A stretch of 64,000 nucleotides of DNA from contig NZ_QCZJ01000004.1 in the NCBI RefSeq assembly GCF_003075435.1, forward strand, positions 1 to 64,000, in the 5' to 3' direction. Of this stretch, positions 25,664 through 34,394 are shown piece by piece. How positions within the stretch are numbered: position 1 is the stretch's first letter; each line of letters starts with the position of its first letter. The position numbers were made by a program, and so were the translations under genes. The stretch comes from Terrimonas sp. (GTDB taxonomy: Bacteria > Bacteroidota > Bacteroidia > Chitinophagales > Chitinophagaceae). The notes beneath the pieces are model-generated. The model was not told where the DNA came from. It searched no databases and worked only from the letters and a program-made list of their open reading frames with translations.

Positions 25664-28274
25664 ATATTGGTTATTGTCTGTTTTCTGTCTGTGTATAGCA
25701 ACTGCGCTCTCAGCGCGCCATATTACGGGGGGAGAATTATCCTATAAATTTTTATCGGGTTCTGGTGTTGATAATAGATACGAAATAACATTAAAACTTT
25801 ATCGCGACTGTTTTTCCAATGGCGCCCAACTGGACGGTTCAGCATTTATTACGATCTATAAAAAATCCACAGCCGGGCAATCTCAGATATTCAAGACCTA
25901 TGAGGTAAATATGACTACAAGAAACACACTAACGCTGAGAAGCCCGGGAAAATGTATTGATAATCCACCGGCGGTGTGCTATGAAGTAGGGATATATACT
26001 GTTGTTGTCACGCTTCCGGCAGAGCCTGCAGGGTATGCTATTAGTTACCAGCGCTGCTGCCGTATTGAAAATATGTCGAATGTAAGCGGTTCCGGCCAGA
26101 TTGGTGCAACATATAGCGCGGAAATACCCGGTACCAGCGTTTCCGAAGATGCTCCCAAAAATTCAAGCCCTGTTTTTGCAGCAAAAGATACCACAATAGT
26201 TTGCGAGGATAATTATTTTTTATATGATTTTAGTGCATGGGATGCTGATGGCGATTCTCTTGCTTATGTATTTTGCTCAGCATATTCGGGTGGCAGCTCT
26301 AATAATCCCCAACCTCAAATTGCAAATCCTCCCCCTTATACACCTGTTCCGTATTCCTTTGGTTTTGGAGCTTCATCTCCAATGGGAGCCAATGTTAAGA
26401 TTGATAGTAAAACCGGCATTGTAACAGGTATAGCCCCTGCGGCAGGTATTTATGTTATGACGGTTTGTGTAAATGAATTCAGAAAAGGCGTGCTGATAAA
26501 TGTGCACAGAAAAGATATTCAGATCAAAGTAGCTGCATGTACTATTGCCGCTGCAGCGCTCGATCCGGTATATATTACGTGTGATGGCTTTACACTTTCA
26601 TTTCAGAATAAAAGCAATAGCAGCCTGATCAAATCCCATTATTGGGATTTTGGTGTTCCAAACAGCACGAGTGATACCTCTACTGCAGCCCGGCCTTCTT
26701 ATACATATGCTGATACAGGAACTTATAAAATCATGCTTATTACAAACCGGAATGAAGAATGCTCTGATACTGCTTTTGCTTTGGCTAAAGTGTATCCCGG
26801 CTTTTTCCCGGGCTTTGTGTTCAGCGAAGGATGTAAAAACGTACCGATTTATTTTACTGATACTACCAAAACAATTTATGGTATTGTAGATAGCTGGAAA
26901 TGGAATTTTGGTGTCCGTACGTTGGATAGCGATACATCAGCTCTCAAAAACCCCTCTTATACTTTTGCCGATTCCGGTACTTACCAGGTAGCACTTACCG
27001 TAACCAACAGCAAAGGCTGTGAAAAGACCACATATGCAGACCTTGTTGTCCGAAGTAGGCCTTTGCTGGCTGTACCGCACGATACCCTGATGTGTGATAT
27101 AGACACTATTTCACTTACAGCAACAGGTCCGCCAGGTACGTACATATGGTCCCCATCTTATAATATTGATCCGCTCACAGGCAATACAGTTAAAGTAAGC
27201 CCTGATGTAACTACTACCTATACCGTCAACTTGACAACAGTGCCTGGTTGTACTTCCACGGACAGCATTCGTGTGAACGTAGTGAATTATGTTACATTGA
27301 ATGCAGGCGAAGATTTTACCATGTGCTTAACAGACACTGTTATGCTGACACCTTTCAGCAATGGATTAAAATATGTGTGGACCCCCGCGGAAACATTGAA
27401 TGATCCCGGTGCAAAGAATCCCCTTGCTACACCCATAAATAAAAATACGCTGTATACTGTTACTGCTTATATAGGTAAATGTTTTGCTACAGATAATATA
27501 AATGTTACGGCAATTCCTTATCCTGATGTACGTACTATTGCAGATACTTCTGTGTGTTATGGAGACCCCGTGCAGTTATTTGCAGAAGGAGGAGCTTATT
27601 ATACGTGGACTCCTGCCATTGCCATTAATAATTTAAGCATACCTGATCCCGTAGTCAGCCCGCCTGTTACTACTACATATACTGTTAGCGTAACGGATAC
27701 ATTAGGTTGCCCCAAGCCAACAATAAAAGATGTATTGGTACGCGTAATTCCTCCTGTGCCCGCTTTTGCAGGCAATGACACCGCAGTTGTGCTTGAGCAA
27801 CCGTTGCAATTGCAGGCAACAGGCGCTGAGTTTTACAAATGGTATCCCGGCGCTTATCTGAGTGATACAAGTATATCTAATCCTGTAGCCGTATTTGATG
27901 CTGATGTTGGAGAATTTCATACCTATAGTGTTAAGGTAAGTACGCCTGAAGGCTGTTTTGCATACGATACCATAAACGTGCGTGTATTCAGAACAATGCC
28001 GGATATATTTGTTGCAGATGCTTTTACTCCTAATGGTGATTATCTTAATGATGTGTTTCATGCCTATCCTGTGGGTATAAAGCAGTTTGATTATTTACGG
28101 ATTTTTAATCGCTGGGGGCAGCTCATGTTCTCAACAACAAATCCTGAAGAGGGATGGGATGGTAAGCATAATGGCAGAGAACAGGCCTCTGATACTTTTG
28201 TGTGGATGGTAAGCGGTACGGATTACCTGGGAAAAAGAATATTAAAAAAAGGCACACTGGTTTTGATGCGCTGA
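25647..28274 (+). CDS. Large secreted PKD-domain protein with T9SS type B sorting domain
   Basis: An 875-residue exported surface protein. Signal peptide MPYVAKYWLLSVFCLCIATA, followed by HITGGELSYKFL, the N-terminal motif of many gliding/adhesin-type Bacteroidota proteins. Two PKD-like domains are visible: YWDFGVPNSTSDTS with YTYADTGTYKIMLIT (about 331-370) and WKWNFGVRTLDSDTS with YTFADSGTYQVALTVT (about 415-455). These are followed by repeated Ig-like units of the 'YIWSPSYNIDPLTGN / YTVNLTT' kind. The last 90 residues (FVADAFTPNGDYLNDVF, LRIFNRWGQLMFST, GWDGKHNG, FVWMVSGTDYLGK) are the gliding-motility C-terminal domain that directs type IX secretion without proteolysis. It is probably an adhesin. 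Confidence 0.93.
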   Translation: MPYVAKYWLLSVFCLCIATALSARHITGGELSYKFLSGSGVDNRYEITLKLYRDCFSNGAQLDGSAFITIYKKSTAGQSQIFKTYEVNMTTRNTLTLRSPGKCIDNPPAVCYEVGIYTVVVTLPAEPAGYAISYQRCCRIENMSNVSGSGQIGATYSAEIPGTSVSEDAPKNSSPVFAAKDTTIVCEDNYFLYDFSAWDADGDSLAYVFCSAYSGGSSNNPQPQIANPPPYTPVPYSFGFGASSPMGANVKIDSKTGIVTGIAPAAGIYVMTVCVNEFRKGVLINVHRKDIQIKVAACTIAAAALDPVYITCDGFTLSFQNKSNSSLIKSHYWDFGVPNSTSDTSTAARPSYTYADTGTYKIMLITNRNEECSDTAFALAKVYPGFFPGFVFSEGCKNVPIYFTDTTKTIYGIVDSWKWNFGVRTLDSDTSALKNPSYTFADSGTYQVALTVTNSKGCEKTTYADLVVRSRPLLAVPHDTLMCDIDTISLTATGPPGTYIWSPSYNIDPLTGNTVKVSPDVTTTYTVNLTTVPGCTSTDSIRVNVVNYVTLNAGEDFTMCLTDTVMLTPFSNGLKYVWTPAETLNDPGAKNPLATPINKNTLYTVTAYIGKCFATDNINVTAIPYPDVRTIADTSVCYGDPVQLFAEGGAYYTWTPAIAINNLSIPDPVVSPPVTTTYTVSVTDTLGCPKPTIKDVLVRVIPPVPAFAGNDTAVVLEQPLQLQATGAEFYKWYPGAYLSDTSISNPVAVFDADVGEFHTYSVKVSTPEGCFAYDTINVRVFRTMPDIFVADAFTPNGDYLNDVFHAYPVGIKQFDYLRIFNRWGQLMFSTTNPEEGWDGKHNGREQASDTFVWMVSGTDYLGKRILKKGTLVLMR

Positions 28275-28296
28275 TAGTGGTGATGGAATGATAATA

Positions 28297-28863
28297 TCAA
28301 TTTCTCCTTGGCGGTTTCTTCTTCATCCACATTGGCTTTTGCTTTATTACGCTATTGTATATTTTACATTGTTCGGAATGTGCGCCGGGTAAAAACCCGA
28401 TGCTCATTAAAAATTCATTTACAATTTCTCCGCCGGTAAACCTGAAAGTTTGCTTAAATAGTTTTACCCATTCTTCTTTTGTTTTGGGATGATGATGCTC
28501 AAGCCATTTTTCAAAAGACCCGAACTGCTTTTGGAGCTGCAATATTGTTTTCGCGTTTTCAATAGCGGCATTTATTTTTAACCGGTTGCGGATAATACCT
28601 GCATCAGCCAGTAAGCGCTCCCTGTCTTTTTCTGTATAGGCGGCAATTTTTTTAATATTGAAATTGCTATATGCCTTCCTGAAGCTTCCTTCTTTTTTAA
28701 GAATTGTTTCCCAGCTTAATCCTGCCTGGTTTATTTCCATTATCAATCTCCCGAATAATTCATTATCGTCGTGAATGGGAAAACCGTAATGAAGGTCGTG
28801 ATAGTTTTTATGCAATGTCTTACGATCTTCCGTCATTGATTCAATAGCCTTGCAATATGACAT
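28297..28863 (-). CDS. tag: DNA-3-methyladenine glycosylase I
   Basis: Removes 3-methyladenine from alkylated DNA, the first step of base-excision repair. 188 residues from the ATG at 28863 (MSYCKAIES); the upstream ATG at 28908 would add 15 residues before the zinc-binding Cys4. Zinc ligands: Cys4, His22 (YHD) and, near the C-terminus, GAHSEQC. The active-site segment LIMEINQAGLSWETILKKEG matches TAG, with Glu43 and Trp51. GFLPGAHSE replaces the GlyMxN-type loop of Escherichia coli. The N-terminus has a short insert (TEDRKTLHK). It is convergent with the T9SS gene, 22 bases apart. Confidence 0.93.
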   Translation of the reverse strand: MSYCKAIESMTEDRKTLHKNYHDLHYGFPIHDDNELFGRLIMEINQAGLSWETILKKEGSFRKAYSNFNIKKIAAYTEKDRERLLADAGIIRNRLKINAAIENAKTILQLQKQFGSFEKWLEHHHPKTKEEWVKLFKQTFRFTGGEIVNEFLMSIGFLPGAHSEQCKIYNSVIKQKPMWMKKKPPRRN

Positions 28864-29089
28864 AGTGGTATTATACTGGTTTATAAAACAAAAAGGGAAG
28901 ATAAGCACAATTTAATTGTAGTTGTTATCCACAGCTTAAATCATTATTTTAGTACCGTCGTTACACAATTAATATCTTATTGATCTTCCTTTAAACCAGA
29001 TATACACCTTCACATCTTTACCTGAAAACTACGCAGTCTTAAGCAAAGGACTTGACCTCGTAAAAATTATTTACGCTTAATTGAATATT

Positions 29090-30763
29090 ATGGCGGGAAC
29101 GTTAACTTGTTTTGTAATAACTGGTTTTGGCAAGAAAGCTGATTTGTTAACACAGCGCACACTTGATATGGACCTGGTATACAAAAAAATGCTTAAACCG
29201 GTTTGTGATGAATTTAAGGATCCGCAGATTGATTGTTTCAGGGCATGTGATAAATTATATACCGGAACAATAGATTCTTTTATGTACAGGTGGATTTTTG
29301 AAGCGGATATCGCGATAGCTGATATCAGCACTTTAAACCCCAACGCTATTTATGAATTGGGAGTAAGATATGCGCTGAAGCCCTATTCCACCATTGTTAT
29401 TTCAGAGGATCAATTAAAATTTCCTTTTGATTTTAATCATGTGCTCATACACACCTACAAACACGCTGGAAACGATATAGATGAACAGGCAATAAAAGAA
29501 TTTTCAAATAAGTTAAGACAACTGGTAGCCGGGATTATTCCTCAACTCCAGGAAAAGGATGCTAATGATAGCCCGGTATACGATTATCTTAAAGCCGATA
29601 TTGCTCCGCCAAAGTCAAAAAAGAAAAAGCAAATAAAAAAGGAATGGGATACAACACTGGTAAAAGTTATTAAAAACAGCAATGTTAAAAATATTGCAGA
29701 ACGAAATCTGCTCAATAAAGTTTCGCAGGACCAGGTTACGCAATTGCTGGATACTGCAACTACCGGTAATGACGTGGCTGCTTCCGCAAATAAAGATGTG
29801 CTGAAGGAAATGTACCGTGTTGCGTTTGATAAAATAGGGCTTAAAAATAAATCTGTTGATACTTATGGGCCTTACCAGGGATTATTTGATAATATAGGCG
29901 AAGTAGGTTTTACAAATACTTCTTTTCTTATACAAAGCCTTTCTAAAGAGGTAAATGCTCAAAAAGCAAAAGGGATGGATGAAAAAAGCATATCTGTATT
30001 GCCGGAAGTATCAGGTATTTTAAAAAATCTTAAACAAAGTTTGTCGGAAAAAAAGCTTTCTTTAGCCCAGTTGCTGGAGAAAGCAGAGGAAGCAAAAAAC
30101 GACAATCGCCTCAGGGAGTCACTTGCATATTTTGCACTGGCATTAGATTTGGATGCTACAAATATTTTTATCATACAGCGGATAGTGCTTTTAACCTATA
30201 AATCAGAAAGCCCCGATAGGTTGACTGCCTGTAAGCTGGCAGAACAACTGCTTAAAGACCATTTACGTCCTGATGAAGTGATTGATGTGGAAACATTAGG
30301 ATTGGCAGGAGCTATATATAAAAGACTGGCAGAAGTAGAAAATGAAAAAGAAAATATCAGTAAGTCGCTCCGGTATTATGGAAAGGGTTTTCTTATATCC
30401 AACGACTATTACAATGGCATCAATTGTGCCTTTATGTATATTTTACGGGCTTCTAAAACCAAAGATAAGATGGAGCGTACAGCAGATTATGTGGGCGCTC
30501 AGAAAGTATGGAAAGATGTAATTGATATATGTGATGCTGCCATCAAAAAAAACGATGATGGAGGCACCAGTAAAGACCTGGTATGGATATTACAATCAAA
30601 AGCACAGGCATTGCTTGGGCTTAACGGAGGCAGGATCAATAAGCATATTTCGGCGTTATTGTCACAGATAGCCGTTTTAGACAATCAGTTTTCAAAAGGG
30701 ACGTTTGAAAAACAAAATAAAAAGTTGACAGACCTGGTGGCCCTGGTTCAAAGCAAACTATAG
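29090..30763 (+). CDS. Nucleotide-hydrolase-like (TIR/NDT-fold) domain fused to TPR-S / MAP3K-TRAFs-binding domain
   Basis: 557 residues from the ATG at 29090 (a TTG at 29081 is in frame). Residues 5-125 have a Rossmann-like fold of the nucleoside-deoxyribosyltransferase/TIR/SLOG superclass: CFVITGFGKK (7-16), DLVYKKMLKPV (28-38), then ADIAIADISTLNPNAIYELG with Glu89 as a catalytic candidate. A charged linker (about 160-190) and helical middle lead to TPRs from about 315. GLAGAIYKRLAEVE and RYYGKGFLISNDYYNGINCA are hallmarks of DUF4071, the domain of animal ASK kinases whose bacterial relatives are predicted to sense NAD-derived signals. It is convergent with a patatin gene 15 bases away. A role in an immune or stress response is an inference. 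Confidence 0.8.
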   Translation: MAGTLTCFVITGFGKKADLLTQRTLDMDLVYKKMLKPVCDEFKDPQIDCFRACDKLYTGTIDSFMYRWIFEADIAIADISTLNPNAIYELGVRYALKPYSTIVISEDQLKFPFDFNHVLIHTYKHAGNDIDEQAIKEFSNKLRQLVAGIIPQLQEKDANDSPVYDYLKADIAPPKSKKKKQIKKEWDTTLVKVIKNSNVKNIAERNLLNKVSQDQVTQLLDTATTGNDVAASANKDVLKEMYRVAFDKIGLKNKSVDTYGPYQGLFDNIGEVGFTNTSFLIQSLSKEVNAQKAKGMDEKSISVLPEVSGILKNLKQSLSEKKLSLAQLLEKAEEAKNDNRLRESLAYFALALDLDATNIFIIQRIVLLTYKSESPDRLTACKLAEQLLKDHLRPDEVIDVETLGLAGAIYKRLAEVENEKENISKSLRYYGKGFLISNDYYNGINCAFMYILRASKTKDKMERTADYVGAQKVWKDVIDICDAAIKKNDDGGTSKDLVWILQSKAQALLGLNGGRINKHISALLSQIAVLDNQFSKGTFEKQNKKLTDLVALVQSKL

Positions 30764-30777
30764 CTTAGGTTTTATGA

Positions 30778-31974
30778 TCAGAGTACCTTAAATCTTTCAG
30801 GAAAATGCTCTTCCATTACAGAGGTTGCGGTAGTGATCTCATCAACCACAGCGCCATTGGCGGCAGCAATTTCTCCTAGCTTATACAGGTCAAACCGGCT
30901 GTCTGCATTGCTCATTTCAACAAGGTCGTCAACCTGGCTGCCGGTATAATGTTTGTTCATTAATGACTTCAGCGTTGGCGCATCTATCCATAAATTGTAT
31001 CGTAAATAAGTAAGCAATCCCTTTTTCTGTTCTTCTCCTGTTATACTGTCATTGCTTAAATTTCCTATCTCACCATCAATAGACCAGGGTGTTGCACAGT
31101 TGGAAAGCCATTGGAGTATAGCCTGGTTATGCCAACTGGCATCCTGCATCAGCATATCCGGTATTTGCTGCGCCCAGTTGAGTAAATGTTGTTCTGTAAC
31201 TTTTTGTGGAATTTTGCTCCACCGGCTCATACCTGTTCCCACCGATACAAGAAAGATATTATCTGCTCCCGGCTTCCATCCAAAAGGGAAACCTTTCAGT
31301 GTTGCGATCATCAATAGTTGCAAAGACGGGTTGTTGGCCATACTTACACCACCATCAACAAATGCAGCAGTTTTTAATCCGCCGCCTACATTTATGATTT
31401 GCGGCAGAAAATAAGTGGGTGCGGCTGCGCTGGCACGTACGGCCTTCCAAAGCAATATATCTTTATTTGTTCCGAATTCGGAATCGTAATATTTGCCCTT
31501 AGGATGGTTGATGAGGGGCCACACACTGTTAGTATCCGCACGCTTAGCTACAATACAAAGCCCTGTTTTTATTTTATCGCTTCCAAGTGTAATGTCTCCA
31601 AATACATTCTTTAATTCTTTTTCCAGCGGAGCTGCATCGTATTGGACCTTAATAAATTTTTTTATAGTAAACAGGTTCCACCATTTGTATTTCTGGTCAA
31701 ATATTTTGCCACCAAGGTCAAGATACATTTGCGTGATCTCATCAACCGATCTTCCTATTGCCAGGCAGGAGGCTATAATGGAACCGGTACTGGTTCCCCC
31801 AATCAGATCAAAATAATCGCATAAGCGAAAATCAGGGTTGTTACCATGCTGTTTGCGCAGCAGGTCTTCTATTCTTTTTAAATACCCGAGCGTTAATGCG
31901 CCGCGAATGCCGCCACCATCAAGTGCGAGTATGCGTTTGGGTGAGCCCGGAGCGAAATGCTGTTGAAGCGTCAT
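30778..31974 (-). CDS. Patatin-like phospholipase
   Basis: A 398-residue cytosolic lipid acyl hydrolase. Oxyanion loop DGGGIRG (19-25), nucleophile motif GTSTG with Ser62 and the catalytic Asp207 in VDGG, as in patatin and CBASS effector CapV-like enzymes. The region after 240 (LVSVGTGMSRWSKIP, HNQAILQWLSN, YLRYNLWIDAPTLKSL, VDDLVEM) is typical of the CapV-like/plant-patatin branch rather than RssA. There is no signal peptide or membrane helix. It is tail-to-tail with the NDT/TPR-S protein. Membrane degradation as an abortive response is known for patatin effectors of CBASS; no cyclase is next to this gene. Confidence 0.88.
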   Translation of the reverse strand: MTLQQHFAPGSPKRILALDGGGIRGALTLGYLKRIEDLLRKQHGNNPDFRLCDYFDLIGGTSTGSIIASCLAIGRSVDEITQMYLDLGGKIFDQKYKWWNLFTIKKFIKVQYDAAPLEKELKNVFGDITLGSDKIKTGLCIVAKRADTNSVWPLINHPKGKYYDSEFGTNKDILLWKAVRASAAAPTYFLPQIINVGGGLKTAAFVDGGVSMANNPSLQLLMIATLKGFPFGWKPGADNIFLVSVGTGMSRWSKIPQKVTEQHLLNWAQQIPDMLMQDASWHNQAILQWLSNCATPWSIDGEIGNLSNDSITGEEQKKGLLTYLRYNLWIDAPTLKSLMNKHYTGSQVDDLVEMSNADSRFDLYKLGEIAAANGAVVDEITTATSVMEEHFPERFKVL

Positions 31975-32257
31975 TGTGTTAAGTTTATTTCCTGCGGAAA
32001 AGTAAATAAAACATTTTTTGATTGAGCCTTTATTGGCTGTTAACAGCGGTAATTTATCATAGCTATAGTAGGTGATTTACCCGGAAGATAAGGTTAAACT
32101 AATTTCAGGCTTGATAAGTTTGGAAGAAGCTTTGACAGGGTTGGGACACTAAAGTATGATTAATTAATTGTTTATGCAACAGGCAGGCGTTACAAATTAA
32201 ATGATCAGGTGTGCCTGCAAAACAAAGAACATATATTTATGCAGGCAAGCATGCACA
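31975..32257. other. Gap with a GCAGGTGYGCCTGC-type repeat
   Basis: No gene is seen. CAGGTGTGCCTGCAAAACAA (32206-32225) recurs with one change at 47152-47171. The rest holds the upstream region of the patatin gene; TACTTTTC close to its start is a one-mismatch -7 box on the minus strand without a clear -33 element. Confidence 0.4.
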
Positions 32258-33331
32258 TTATTGTATATGCGGGATAAGCTTTTCAGCAGCCGCTTTTATT
32301 TGTACCCAGTCTTTATCCATTTCCGAAGGAGAAAGTAAGTCGAAAGGCGTAAAATTATGTCTTGTAATCCTGTCAAGACTACGGAAAGGCTGTCCGGCTT
32401 TCCATGTAGCGTTTGCAAAACGTTCAAACAGCTTTTTCTCAGGAGTGGTAAGGCTGTCGGTTACTATATCATGCAATACTTTTGACGGCAGCGCATTTTG
32501 AGCAGTGGCAAGATAGCTTAGCCCACATTCCAGCGCATAAAACCCTGCGATATTTACAGCGATTTTTTCGTCAAGCATGCTTTTACTTTGAGTAGCTGTA
32601 TCTTCTCCAGGTTTTAAAAAAGGCGGTACAGCTTTATGCAGTGTGGTATAATAAACAGCCTCGGCATTCGCAGCTACATCAAAGGCAAATTGCTTGTCTT
32701 GCAATAATGCATTTATCCTTTGCAGCTGGTGAGATATGGAGGAATCTTTTACATCCGTCATTTTTTGCCGGAGCATTTTTGCTGTACTCAGTATATGGTC
32801 ATAATCTTTTTGTACTTCATCTTCAGGTAAAAAAAAGGAAGAGATAAATACGGGTCTTTTAATCCGTTCAAGTCCGCGGAAAGGTTGTCCTGCTTTCCAT
32901 GTGGCGTTTGCAAACCGATTAAGTATTAATACCTGTGTACTGTCAAGCTTGTTATCAATGATCTTATCTAGCCATTCAACAGGAGTTCCATTATATACCT
33001 CCATCAGTTGGCCAATGCCACATTCAAGCGCGTATAGTGGCGCTATGCCTGTGGCTATTTTTTCATCCTTAATATTTTTTTTAACCTGTGCCGTATCAAT
33101 ATCACCTGCAGTAAATGAAGGCACAGGTTGCTTTTCCGCAATATAATATGCTGCCTCCAGTGTTTCAGCCATTGCTCTTGTAAAACCGCTATCCTGGAGC
33201 AGGTTGCTGATCTGATTGAGTTGTGTTTTCATTTGTTCTTTATCCGGCATATCTTTTTGTTTCTGTTCAGCACATGAAAGCGCTGCAATTAATAGCATAA
33301 CAGCTATAGATAAGACCAAATGAAATTTCAT
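32258..33331 (-). CDS. Lipoprotein made of two tandem copies of a ~165-residue domain
   Basis: 357 residues from the ATG at 33331 (an in-frame TTG lies three codons upstream). Lipoprotein signal with LSC, Cys20. The mature protein is an internal duplication: repeat 1 (about 32-195) and repeat 2 (about 197-357) share YALECGIGQL / YALECGLSYL and RFANATWKAGQPFRGLERIK / RFANATWKAGQPFRSLDRIT. The offset is 165 codons (495 bases). At DNA level 32382-32422 and 32877-32917 are identical at 37 of 41 positions, so the duplication is young or under gene conversion. I do not recognise the domain. It is mainly helical and probably periplasmic or on the outer membrane. Confidence 0.82.
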   Translation of the reverse strand: MKFHLVLSIAVMLLIAALSCAEQKQKDMPDKEQMKTQLNQISNLLQDSGFTRAMAETLEAAYYIAEKQPVPSFTAGDIDTAQVKKNIKDEKIATGIAPLYALECGIGQLMEVYNGTPVEWLDKIIDNKLDSTQVLILNRFANATWKAGQPFRGLERIKRPVFISSFFLPEDEVQKDYDHILSTAKMLRQKMTDVKDSSISHQLQRINALLQDKQFAFDVAANAEAVYYTTLHKAVPPFLKPGEDTATQSKSMLDEKIAVNIAGFYALECGLSYLATAQNALPSKVLHDIVTDSLTTPEKKLFERFANATWKAGQPFRSLDRITRHNFTPFDLLSPSEMDKDWVQIKAAAEKLIPHIQ

Positions 33332-33446
33332 GCATTTCAATTTAATCCTAAGGTACCCAAAATAACGGAATTGTTGTGTTTCTTATTTGCTATCTCTTCA
33401 TTAATTTGCCTTTCTCTCCTTAATTTTATTTTTAACAGGTTTTGAT

Positions 33447-34394
33447 ATGCAATACAGGATTTTAGGTAAAACGGAACTACAGGTATCAGTATTAGGTTTT
33501 GGCGTATCGCCTGTTGGCAATGTATTTGAGCCGGTAGAAGAAAGTGAGGCGATCAATGCTTTACATTATGGTATAGATAATGGTATTAATTTTTTTGATG
33601 TTGCGCCTTTTTACGGAGATACCCTTGCTGAAACCAGGCTGGGAAAAGCATTAAAAGGAAAAAGGCAAAACATAATCCTGGCTACCAAATGCTGCCGCTA
33701 TATTGATCATTTTGATTTTTCGTATAACCGGGTAATTAAGGGTATTGATGAATCGCTGCAACGTTTGCAAACAGATTATGTTGACCTGTTTCAATTGCAT
33801 GACATTGAGTTTGGCTCTGAAGAGCAGGTGTTGAATGAAGCCATGCCTGCTATCATGAAGGTAAAGGAAAGTGGCAAGGCAAGGTTTGTTGGTATAACCG
33901 GCTTGCCGGTAAGATATCTTGCACACATAGCAAGGCAGGCAGGTATTGATACCGTTTTATCGTGGGCGCATTTTAATTTGCTGGAAGATGAGATTAATGA
34001 TGAGCTTGTTCCGCTTTCAAAAGAAAAAGGTTTCGGATTGATGAATGCCGCGCCTTTTCTGCAGCGCATACTCACGGATGCGCCCTTACCTGAATGGCAC
34101 AGGTCGCCACAGGCATTAAAAGATATACAGCCTGTGCTGCAGGCACTATGTGGTAAATATGGTTTGTCTTTAAGTGATGTAGCATTATCTTACGCTGTAT
34201 CTCATCCTGCTATTGCTACTACAATTGCCGGTATGTGTGAGGTAAAAACAGTAGAAAAAAATATTAAAGCGGTGGACATAGCAATACCCCCCGGTTTACT
34301 GACTGAGATAAATATAGCGGTAGCACCCGTAAAAAACCAGATGTGGTTTGAAGGGCGCGAAGAAAATAACATTCCAAAAAAACAGGTATCATGA
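33447..34394 (+). CDS. Aldo/keto reductase, L-fucose/L-galactose dehydrogenase-like
   Basis: A 315-residue NAD(P)-dependent oxidoreductase with the AKR barrel. The catalytic tetrad is visible: Asp51 and Tyr56 (FFDVAPFYGDTLAE), Lys81 (ILATKC) and His118 (LFQLHD). SYAVSHPAIATTIAGM near residue 250 is the cofactor loop. The family branch resembles L-galactose and L-fucose dehydrogenases that oxidise the free sugar to its lactone. It overlaps the next gene by four bases (ATGA) and heads a cluster with a zinc dehydrogenase, a sugar epimerase, a RhaM-type mutarotase and, 7 kb on, an alpha-L-fucosidase. L-fucose is therefore the favoured substrate (inference). A one-mismatch -7 box, TTAATTTG, lies at 33401. 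Confidence 0.82.
   Translation: MQYRILGKTELQVSVLGFGVSPVGNVFEPVEESEAINALHYGIDNGINFFDVAPFYGDTLAETRLGKALKGKRQNIILATKCCRYIDHFDFSYNRVIKGIDESLQRLQTDYVDLFQLHDIEFGSEEQVLNEAMPAIMKVKESGKARFVGITGLPVRYLAHIARQAGIDTVLSWAHFNLLEDEINDELVPLSKEKGFGLMNAAPFLQRILTDAPLPEWHRSPQALKDIQPVLQALCGKYGLSLSDVALSYAVSHPAIATTIAGMCEVKTVEKNIKAVDIAIPPGLLTEINIAVAPVKNQMWFEGREENNIPKKQVS

Noticed and set aside
28908-29089. Search for a cyclase, helicase or nuclease gene that would complete a known defence system beside the TPR-S/patatin pair
   Set aside because: The neighbours are a DNA glycosylase and a lipoprotein; nothing in the gap codes for a protein.
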